From: Molanna angustata
Taxonomy: Eukaryota; Arthropoda; Insecta; Trichoptera; Molannidae
Direction of reading: 5' to 3'
Assembly (NCBI GenBank): GCA_963576475.1
Contig: OY754981.1
Coordinates: forward strand, 22,741,677 to 22,805,676
DNA: 64,000 nucleotides
Shown here: positions 56,241 to 64,000 of the stretch, in pieces
Layout of the letters: each line of letters opens with the position of its first letter
Position numbering within the stretch: position 1 is the first letter of the stretch
Translations under genes and position numbers: made by a program
Notes under the pieces: generated by a model
The model's database searches: none
What the model was told of the DNA's origin: nothing
Seen by the model: the letters and a program-made list of their open reading frames with translations, nothing else

Positions 56241-57290
56241 ATTTCAAAATCTATTGTTGAGTTTTCATATTTTTCAATCTAACTGCGCGGTGACACCTGC
56301 GCAATCGATCGTTCGCGTCTGATTGGCGCGTTGAAAGGTGCGTTGAATCTTTGGCTTACATCACATTACATACTAATTCAAAATTAAAATTATTAATAAC
56401 ATTTGTAATTATGCCGTATTGTGTTTGCGATGCTCTTTGAGTAACACACTTGATTTGATTTGATTTGGGAAACATGTGATTCATATTAACTACACCAACA
56501 TAGTTATTACAACTAGTCTCTTCCTATGGTTATGAAATAAAAATCGCGTCAGAGATTGGATTTATGACAGGTACTATGGCAGACATTAGGATCTGGTTAA
56601 TCTATTTTGTGTGAGCCCATATGTTTGTTGAGGTAATGATTCTGAGTGCAGAATGTTGAGATTTTGTACCTTTTTAGTGTGGAAGGGGAACAATCACCTG
56701 GTTCATAATTGTGTATAATTGTCAATAAAAATAAACTGCCTAGAACAGGATTTCCTAGTTTGTTGTCATTATAAATATGGCGTGATAAAAGGTAAATAAA
56801 ATAATAAATAGATATTGTATCTAAATTTGAATTAATTCAATATTATATTTTTCAAAAAATCCTCGAAATCGTCTCGACTCATTGAACCAGAACGCATAAA
56901 CCCAACCTAGAAAACCCAACATTTATCGTTAAATAGAAAAATAAAATAAATATATGAATTTTAATTCAGCCCTGGACGTGCCCTTATTCGAGTCATTAAT
57001 AAGACGTGTTGTAATTAATTAATGCTGAACAAACAAGGGTGGAAAGAGTTGGAGCTGAAATAGGTCAGATTCGAGCGATAAAGGGATTAGCTAAGGGGTG
57101 ATTAATTGAGGGGCCTATACTCAATTTGCAGCCCTGATATATAACTTTTTATATATGTGTCATATCCTAAAGTAGACCATGATAATCCACGCTTATTACT
57201 CTATAAATCTTCACTACACTCTTTCATGTGTCTAACTATTTATTACCATTTGACTAAATCACTGACTTCCCGTAAAACAAACACATTAGA
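56241..57290. other. No recognisable feature
   Basis: No credible frame. GC-richer patch 56280-56350 unassigned. Confidence 0.5.
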
Positions 57291-57530
57291 AATAATAAAT
57301 AAATTTGGAATGGTAAAATAAAACCAAAGTTTTCAGTTCTACTAATTTAATGAAACTGACTTGTTTCGGTCATCCAGTGACCATTTTCAAAGTGTGATCA
57401 CTTCTGAAAGTGTGAAACTAGTCAGTGTCATTAAATTAGTAGAACTGAAAACTTTGGTTTTATTTTACCATTCCAAATTTATTTATTATTTGAAATGGAG
57501 TTCTACCAAGAATTGTCCGTAGAAAAGTTT
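57291..57530. mobile_element. Foldback element with hammerhead-like core
   Basis: Arms TTTGGAATGGTAAAATAAAA, CCAAAGTTTTCAGTTCTACT and AATTTAAT.A.ACTGAC mirror the right arm to 57490. The unpaired centre (minus strand) has TTGAAAA, T, GGTCA-CTGGA-TGACC and GAAACAAGTC, a hammerhead-like order with two core changes. The flank GGAGTTCTACCAAGAATTGT is shared with 6430-6475. Possibly a terminal structure of a Penelope-like element (inference). Confidence 0.7.
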
Positions 57531-58581
57531 AAAAAAAAAAAAAACACATTAGATTTATGAATTCTTAAGTATTTGTTTTAACATAGTAATATAATAATTA
57601 TATATCTCTTGAATTATTTTACAACAAATAGGCTATTACTCAGCTCTACACCCGTGGAGATCCACAGTGCAGCTGGTTTTAAGCAATGCCTTTCATCAAA
57701 TTACAAACGAAAAAAAAAATTACCACTGTTTAGATTTATTACGACCGAACATTATCGTCGAGGTATCTCGGCATTATCAAGGTCTGAATGAAACTAAATT
57801 TGACAAGACCAGTCCAACACTGGAGTCGAAGAGCTGTTCCGGTTATCTCAAGCCAGAGATGCAGGCTACGCCAGAATGGTAGGGGATCTGATATAATACT
57901 GATATAGGGGATCTGAGTTGGAGTTCAAATACTCCTGGACTCGGAACGGGAAATTTTTTTTAAGGAAGAACGATGGTTCTCAAAAAATATACATCTCTTC
58001 AACGGAAGATTTAACCAGTATCAGGCGAGGCAACGTGGAGCAGGGACCCCGAGAGGAATCCGAAATGTAATATTAAAAATTTCCATGACAAGTATTAGCC
58101 TTAAGGATAAATCAAATAACTTAATATATAATTATATACCTGTAAAATTGTTCCTGCAACCCATATTGCCCTTCCTGTTCCTTCCTCATCGCTCTTCCTT
58201 TTTCCAGACGTCCATCCCTCTTATTCTCATCACTTCAATTCAGTCGATAAAATCACATTCCATCCTTCGCCGCATAAATAACAAATACGTATATAAGATA
58301 AACCAACGGTTTACGTTCCCTAATGTTAAGACACTTTGTACAATTACAATCACACAATATGTACTATAATCACACCGCTGCCAAACTTATCGATGCAATC
58401 TTATTCATAAATAAACTACAATTGACAAGGTTCTATCTGCCTAATGAACGAATAAATATAATTATCGTAACATATGTATCCCTTCAAAAGAAAGTGTATT
58501 TCGGGCTCACCTCCCTACATTTCATGTCACATTTTAATTTGTCATATTCCCCAATAATTAATGTATTGAACAATTGGCTAA
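57531..58581. other. Possible 5' region of the LINE that follows
   Basis: No ORF1-like frame (no RRM, zinc knuckle or coiled-coil region seen). Short frames only. Part may be the LINE's 5' untranslated sequence, but its boundary is not visible. Confidence 0.4.
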
Positions 58582-61404
58582 TATTTCGGGGGCGCAGATA
58601 GACTTAATATTTATTATCAAAATGTCAGAGGTCTCCGTACAAAGACTAACGAGATTTTGCAGAATTGTTTCGAAGATGAATACGATGTTATCTGTTTGAC
58701 CGAGACATGGTTGAATGACAGCTTTTACTCTTCTGAAATGTTCGACCAAAGGTACGTAGTATTTAGAAGAGATAGGTGTGGCTCGACGGAAAGCTTCGGA
58801 GGAGGAGTTCTGATTGCAGCAAGATCAAGCCTTAGTCCTATACATAGGAGATCGTGGTCCTCTTCCTCCGAGGACATATGGGTCTCTAACCCTAAAGGCT
58901 CGCGAGACTATATGCATATATGTTGCACGTACATAGCACCTGGAAGCGGTCACGTTTCAAACCTCACGTCTCACCTGAACATGGCAAATGAAAAATACAC
59001 CAAATATTCTGACCATACTTTTATTATGTTAGGTGATTACAACCTCCCTCATATAAACTGGGTATTAAATTCCGACACATTGCCGATCGTGGGCGATTAT
59101 ACTCGGGGAGAGGCAAATGTGCAATTTGTTAACTTCTTATCACTAACCGGTCTGCATCAATATAATCACGTACATAACTCATCAAACAAAATGTTAGATC
59201 TAGTAATTTCAAACGGTGATTGTGACGTCAGACCTTCCCCTCACCAGCTGGTTGCACTCGACCCCCACCACAAACCCCTGTTTATTATTACTAGCAGTGG
59301 GCTTGCTAAAGACAAGTACATCAGCAACAATACTCGAGAAATAATACAATACAATAAGGGTAATTACATAAAAATTCGAAATGATCTCTCAGCCTGTGAT
59401 TGGAATAACCAATTTTCAAATCTTGATACTGAGAAATGCCTATCAAAGTTCTACGATACCTTATCTAAAATTATTGGCGATAATATTCCGATCAAAAAAA
59501 TTAGAGCGGCAAACACATATCCACACTGGTTCTCCTCAACGCTTATAAGGATTATAAAAGAGAAACAAAAATACCATAAAAAATGGAAAAAATCGAATAA
59601 TCCGCTAGATTATCGAAGTTTCTCATTACTACGTACTAGACAAAAGACAATTCAGAAAGATTGTTACGATAAGTATATTGACAACATAGAGAATAACATA
59701 AAAAAAAATCCAAAGTACCTATTTTCTTTTGTAAAAACAAAACGACACGTCGAAGGAATCCCAACGACTATGACATATGAAGGTAATAAATATACCGATG
59801 CGAAAGGGATCTGTAATTCCTTTAATGACTTTTTTACTTCAGTGCATATCCGGGGCGACAGCGATGTTCGTAGTCGTGACTCCCAAGATGATGAGACATG
59901 TTTTTCGAGTATCGCACGTGTAAATAGTATTGAGATAAATAACGAGCTAGTTGAAAGGTACCTTAACTCAATAGACGTCACAAAGGGTCAAGGCTCTGAT
60001 TCAATACCTGCTATTTTCATAAAACAGTGCTCGAAGGAGATCTCGTTGCCGTTGTCCATTATATATAAAAAATCTATTACCGAGGGATGTTTTCCATCCC
60101 ATTGGAAAAAAACGCAAATATCACCAATTTTCAAGAATGGAGACCGCAATGACGTGACGAATTATAGACCTATCTCTAAACTACCAATAATGAGTAAAAT
60201 CCTAGAAAAAATAATTATCGATCAAATAAGCCCCAAATTAAACCCTCATATTATAAATAACCAACATGGTTTCCGGAGCAGAAAGTCAGTAGACTCGAAC
60301 TTACTAGAATTCACTCACGCTGTAACTCAATCACTGCATAAAAAAGCTCAAGTTGATACAGTTTATACTGATTTTAGCAAAGCATTTGACAAAATAAACC
60401 ACAACATTTTACTTAAAAAAATTGCAAACATCGGAATTGCTGGTAAATTGTTAGTTTGGTTCAAATCATATATAACAAATAGGATGCAGGCAGTGGTGTT
60501 ACATGGATATGAGTCTGACTTTAAACTAATTTACTCTGGTGTACCTCAGGGATCACACCTGGGACCTTTACTATTCTCAATATATATCAATGACATCGAT
60601 AAATGCATAAAATATTCAAAAATACTACTCTTCGCCGATGATGCAAAGATATATAAAGAAATAGATGTAGTGAGCGACTGCGAGGAGCTGCAACAGGATC
60701 TAAACGGTTTTCGGAATCAATTATTTCTGAATCCTGATAAATGTAATAAAATATCGTACACACGTAACCGCAAGAAAATCACATATTATTACAAGATTAA
60801 TGGCGTAGAGATTCAGAGTAAAACAGAAATACGAGACCTTGGTGTTATACTAGATGAAAGTCTTAGCTCCACTAAACACATTGAACACATTACTTCTCGA
60901 GCCTTCAGTTTGCTTGGGTTTATTAACAGAAGTACGAAACATTTCAAAAATCCAGACTCTCTAAGGATTTTGTTCAATTCCTTGATCCGGAGCGGCCTGG
61001 AGTTCGGATCAATAATATGGAATCCTAATTACTTAATTCACACTAGTGCCATCGAACGCATTCAAAAGAAGTTTATAAAACAAATGAATTACCGGAATAG
61101 ATTACATTTTGATCATTACAACCAGGCTCTCCAATATTACAAAATTAATACCCTGGAAAATCGAAGATTGATCATCGATCTGTGTTACCTGCACAAAATC
61201 TTGAATAACAACGTAGATAGTGCGGACATATTAAGCGCCCTACCATTCCATTGCCCGATCAGAGAACAACGTGGCCCGCGCTTATTTTATTCCGATCCAT
61301 CCAGAACAAACTATCATCAAAATTCGTATATAAATAGAGTTTGTAGGAGTTACAATAGAAACTGTAGAGATCTAGACCCGTTCACTTCAAGTCTAAACAT
61401 TTAA
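58582..61404 (+). CDS. LINE endonuclease/reverse transcriptase, open frame
   Basis: About 940 residues without a stop. Residues 1-235: AP-like endonuclease, LNIYYQNVRGLRTKTNEI, LTETW (E41), LGDYNLP (D152), LDLVISN (D206), then a late D/H pair (LDPHHKPL). Residues about 500-750: reverse transcriptase, PISKLPIMSKILEKII, NNQHGFRSRKS, YTDFSKAFDKINH (D597), GVPQGSHLGPLLF, FADD (D686, D687). C-terminus LCYLHKILNNNVDSADIL, NSYINRVCRSYN; no CCHC knuckle seen. It copies its own RNA by target-primed reverse transcription. CR1/Jockey-like by motif; clade not proven. TAA lies at 58579-58581 and no ATG is near the start, so the 5' end may be truncated or the frame may follow an ORF1 that is lost. A short untranslated region follows. 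Confidence 0.92.
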   Translation, partial: YFGGADRLNIYYQNVRGLRTKTNEILQNCFEDEYDVICLTETWLNDSFYSSEMFDQRYVVFRRDRCGSTESFGGGVLIAARSSLSPIHRRSWSSSSEDIWVSNPKGSRDYMHICCTYIAPGSGHVSNLTSHLNMANEKYTKYSDHTFIMLGDYNLPHINWVLNSDTLPIVGDYTRGEANVQFVNFLSLTGLHQYNHVHNSSNKMLDLVISNGDCDVRPSPHQLVALDPHHKPLFIITSSGLAKDKYISNNTREIIQYNKGNYIKIRNDLSACDWNNQFSNLDTEKCLSKFYDTLSKIIGDNIPIKKIRAANTYPHWFSSTLIRIIKEKQKYHKKWKKSNNPLDYRSFSLLRTRQKTIQKDCYDKYIDNIENNIKKNPKYLFSFVKTKRHVEGIPTTMTYEGNKYTDAKGICNSFNDFFTSVHIRGDSDVRSRDSQDDETCFSSIARVNSIEINNELVERYLNSIDVTKGQGSDSIPAIFIKQCSKEISLPLSIIYKKSITEGCFPSHWKKTQISPIFKNGDRNDVTNYRPISKLPIMSKILEKIIIDQISPKLNPHIINNQHGFRSRKSVDSNLLEFTHAVTQSLHKKAQVDTVYTDFSKAFDKINHNILLKKIANIGIAGKLLVWFKSYITNRMQAVVLHGYESDFKLIYSGVPQGSHLGPLLFSIYINDIDKCIKYSKILLFADDAKIYKEIDVVSDCEELQQDLNGFRNQLFLNPDKCNKISYTRNRKKITYYYKINGVEIQSKTEIRDLGVILDESLSSTKHIEHITSRAFSLLGFINRSTKHFKNPDSLRILFNSLIRSGLEFGSIIWNPNYLIHTSAIERIQKKFIKQMNYRNRLHFDHYNQALQYYKINTLENRRLIIDLCYLHKILNNNVDSADILSALPFHCPIREQRGPRLFYSDPSRTNYHQNSYINRVCRSYNRNCRDLDPFTSSLNI

Positions 61405-61559
61405 AAAAAAAACTGATTATGGTATCGAATTTGGGTGCTACAACCATTTAAAACTCAAGTAACGGACAGCGATCTTCAATACACTGTTGCCAAGATTATT
61501 ACACAAAGTCGGGTAGATTTAAAAAAAATCGGCAGTCTAAAGTCCCGATTTGATACTGA

Positions 61560-62130
61560 TTCTTCTCTTCTTGGTCACCGATTCACCGATTTGCACCAAA
61601 CACTCGATCTTTCCACAACTCTATCATCCGCCAGTCTCTTCATGTCTTTGTAACTGCTACAGCGCACGACACCGATTATCTGGTCTATATAGTTGTTTCT
61701 GGGGCGACCTCTACAGTTACCCCCATCAATCATTCCTTCGACGATGGTAAAAAGCAGGCCTGGGTGCCGGATGTTGTGGCCTATCCAAGTTGTTCTCTGT
61801 CGGGCAATTCTTTTCATAATTTGCCTTGTCTCTCCAACCCTACTTAATTCCTCGTCGTTGCTGATGTGTTCTGACCAGTGAACTTTAGCCATGCGTCTGT
61901 AGCACCACATCTCAAACGCAGACAGACGTCCCGTTTCACGTTGGCTGATGGTCCATTTTTCACAGCCATATAGCAGTACACTCCAGACAAGAGTCTTGAT
62001 CAAATTTTTCCTAATTTTGATGGAAATATTAGGGGATTCAAAAATTATTGATCTTTTGTTGAAGACGACTCTTGCTTGGTGGATTCTACTTTTGATGTCT
62101 GCTGTTGAACGTCCGTCTTGAGATATTGAT
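61560..62130 (-). pseudogene. LINE-B end of RT and C-terminal tail
   Basis: Minus strand: ISQDGRSTADIKSRIHQARV, LIKTLVWSVLLYGCEKWTIS, RLSAFEMWCYRRMAKVHWSE, RTTWIGHNIRHPGLLFTIVE, GGNCRGRPRNNYIDQIIG, SSYKDMKRLADDR. This is the classic region after the RT active site and the tail of an insect LINE (FIKTLVWSVxLYGxE; FExWCxRRM; RxxWxGHxxRH). 142 codons are open, ending near 61575. 5'-truncated. It lies tail-to-tail with the intact LINE. Confidence 0.9.
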
Positions 62131-62884
62131 TAAATGAATATAATGTGTATGAAAATGAGTGGGACTATATTATTTGATACTGATTAACATCTGACACTTG
62201 CTGACCATCTTCAATTTAAGACCGGATAATGATTAAATGAAGTTAATATAAAACCTATACATTTATTAAGTTTTTGTTGTAAATTAAAACAATAAATAAT
62301 ACTACGTATAAATCTAGTATTTTTTAATGTTTTGCTTAAACTTGAATATAAGTTCTGAAATTTTCATTGTTATTTTTTTTTATTGTAAATGAAAAAAAAA
62401 CCTTTTAACTTGATTCTATCTACTCGTCTTAATATCACGGTCGTACTGCTTGCTACTTTAGTCAGGCGTTAAGCCTGTTTCAAAAATACAAAAAAAAAAC
62501 AAGTTATGCGTCAGGTTATGGTCGATTTAAATAGTAAAAATGGCTCAGTCTGATTATAATGACGGAACGATTTTATATCTTTGGTTTTGATTTTCCTTAT
62601 GTATACTAATGTGAGTTATATTCTTCGTGAACTTGGATGAATTCAAGTAATTCGAAAGTAATGGTATTTGAAAAGTTTAAACGAAAACCTCGATATAGCT
62701 TATAACAAATGTTTGGAGCAAGTAGATAGATATTGGTATCTGGTCAGTGTGTTTCAACAAGATGGAGGATATTGTAAGAATATTATTGGCAGGAGCACTT
62801 GTGTCAAACAATGAATTATTAAAACTGACTTCAGCATATTAAAATGAGACATGGGAATGGCAGAAAAAGCATGAAAATAGATTT
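62131..62884. other. No recognisable feature
   Basis: AT-rich; nothing recognised. Confidence 0.5.
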
Positions 62885-63010
62885 ATTGTCACAAAAATTA
62901 GATACGACATCGTATGACAGGATAAAAAACGAAGATATAAAGGCTGAGTGTAACGTGAGAAGGATATTGTAAACAGGATGAATCTAAACACACTGTGATG
63001 ATTTTGACAC
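62885..63010 (+). pseudogene. LINE-A fragment, heavily decayed
   Basis: ATCGTATGACAGGATAAAAA, CGAAGATATAAAGGCTGAGT and AACAGGATGAATCTAAACAC follow the YDRVRNENIRKE and INRMKVNTL region of LINE-A with stops and indels. Confidence 0.7.
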
Positions 63011-63084
63011 AAATGAGTGTTGTAGTTGAAATTTATAGATCTGATAGATCAGGATTATTGACGCAGATGAAAGATACTTCGAAT

Positions 63085-63485
63085 TTGTACCTATCCTCAT
63101 CTTCCTGACATACCTGAACCCCTATCATACCTACATCCATACCTTGAACGTGGCAACAATAATCTCCAATAATAAAGTAGGCCACCTTCTTCAGTCTCCA
63201 TACTCCACTCGTGTTGTGCACATACAACTTGTCACAACACTTCTATCTCCGTGCCGTGCGCATAATAATTAAAACAGTTTTAAATAGGTTCGCGGCATTC
63301 GTACGTACATAATAGGTATATTACAGACAGTTAAGGTGAATCATGTTGAACCAGTGACGAGAAGAAAGAAGAACTACGCGACAGAGAGAAGTCAGAAGAC
63401 AGCTGGCACAGTAAGTCCACTCTCTTCAAACTTTTCCATCTTGTCCAATCTGTTTCTTTTGCCGATATCGCACAAGGAGTTTGAA
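63085..63485 (-). repeat. Dispersed repeat R2, copy 2
   Basis: Reverse-oriented match to 13486-14041 without the P2 MITE, so it preserves the MITE's empty target. No coding capacity found; the 64-codon minus frame is not conserved in copy 1. Confidence 0.8.
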
Positions 63486-63884
63486 TGGATAGGAAATGTT
63501 ATGTGAACATTAATTCGACAATGTGAAGAATTTTCTAATAGATGCAAACGTCCATATACGCGATGAAAAAAATGGAATATGGCATGTGATCGGTATTCGT
63601 ATTTTTAATTTCGCGCGCTGTATATTGCCTATGTTGGTACAATAGTAATTTTGATTATTTGTCAGTGCAATAATACGAAACGACCTGCCGCTCCTGGCCT
63701 CAATCCTCCCACTACCCCGCTAATCCTGTAACCTTTAATCGTCAAATATTCGTCGTCTATACAACATCGCCGTCGAGAATGCTCGCGAGTGAGTGAGGCC
63801 TATCCTGCGCCTTATCGATCTACATACTATATCGATCAACATCAATTAACCAAGACATTATTGAGAAGAAACCTATATTGAATC
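63486..63884. other. No recognisable feature
   Basis: GC-richer stretch near 63680-63830. It could belong to the LINE that starts after it, but I cannot read a consistent frame. Confidence 0.4.
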
Positions 63885-64000
63885 ATCTTGCTCAGAGGTA
63901 AAAGCGGTCAACTCCACGAAATACTTAGGCATTACTATTGACTCTTATTTAAGGTGGGACAAGCATATAGATTATGTATGTAAAAGAATTCGATACTTGG
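63885..64000 (+). pseudogene. LINE reverse transcriptase fragment, runs off the end
   Basis: Open frame SSCSEVKAVNSTKYLGITID then SYLRWDKHIDYVCKRIRYL to the last base. KYLGIxID..LxWxxHI is the motif that follows the reverse transcriptase active site in CR1/Jockey/R1-type LINEs. The start is abrupt, so the copy is 5'-truncated. The rest lies outside the window. Confidence 0.85.

Overview
This 64 kb window is eukaryotic nuclear DNA, AT-rich and almost entirely made of transposable elements and their remains. I find no host protein gene, no functional tRNA or rRNA gene and nothing bacterial. The mixture of several families of 5'-truncated non-LTR retrotransposons (LINEs), tRNA-headed SINEs, a Helentron/HINE-type rolling-circle family, piggyBac- and hAT-type DNA transposons and palindromic MITEs points to an insect. 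The frequent TAGGTACCTA-like words suggest Lepidoptera, but that is an impression and not a proof. LINE and SINE family letters below are local names.

Layout. 0-16 kb: scattered LINE C-terminal fragments, two head-to-tail copies of a palindromic MITE (P1) at 3.8-4.7 kb with a LINE fragment nested in the first, foldback elements at 6.3 and 9.6 kb, a 209-bp direct repeat at 8.5-9.2 kb, SINEs at 10.5, 11.5 and 14.3 kb, a 682-bp TTAA-flanked foldback MITE at 12.4 kb, and a hAT deletion derivative with a decayed transposase C-terminus at 15.2 kb. 17-26 kb: a LINE remnant, then an array of Helentron-like elements (18.5-21.7 kb) broken by a LINE, another copy at 24.4 kb carrying a LINE fragment with a 20-bp target duplication, and a tandem duplication covering a SINE tail at 25.5 kb. 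26-31 kb: a LINE-A tail flanked by short inverted repeats, then a 2.2-kb decayed piggyBac element (27.8-30.0 kb) holding two LINE insertions and a 354-bp tandem duplication.

31-40 kb: LINE and SINE fragments, then a LINE 3' end whose untranslated region has expanded into about 22 near-identical 139-bp units. 41.8-47 kb: four near-full-length Helentron-like copies in one orientation. 47-58 kb: sparse; it holds a hammerhead-ribozyme-like fold at 48.9 kb, a 60-unit TTTA microsatellite, small MITEs, LINE-D, two P1 MITE copies and a foldback element at 57.3 kb. 58.6-61.4 kb: the only long open reading frame, an apparently intact LINE endonuclease/reverse transcriptase of about 940 residues. 61.5-64 kb: more LINE tails, a second copy of the 13.5-kb repeat, and a LINE reverse-transcriptase segment running off the end.

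Nothing here works together as a host pathway. The relations are insertional: elements nested in elements, several datable from target duplications or an empty site. The most interesting signal is a hammerhead-like module (CTGANGA-type core, 5-bp stem, GAAAC, self-complementary stem III) that is well formed at 48.9 kb and appears in degenerate form in other dispersed elements.
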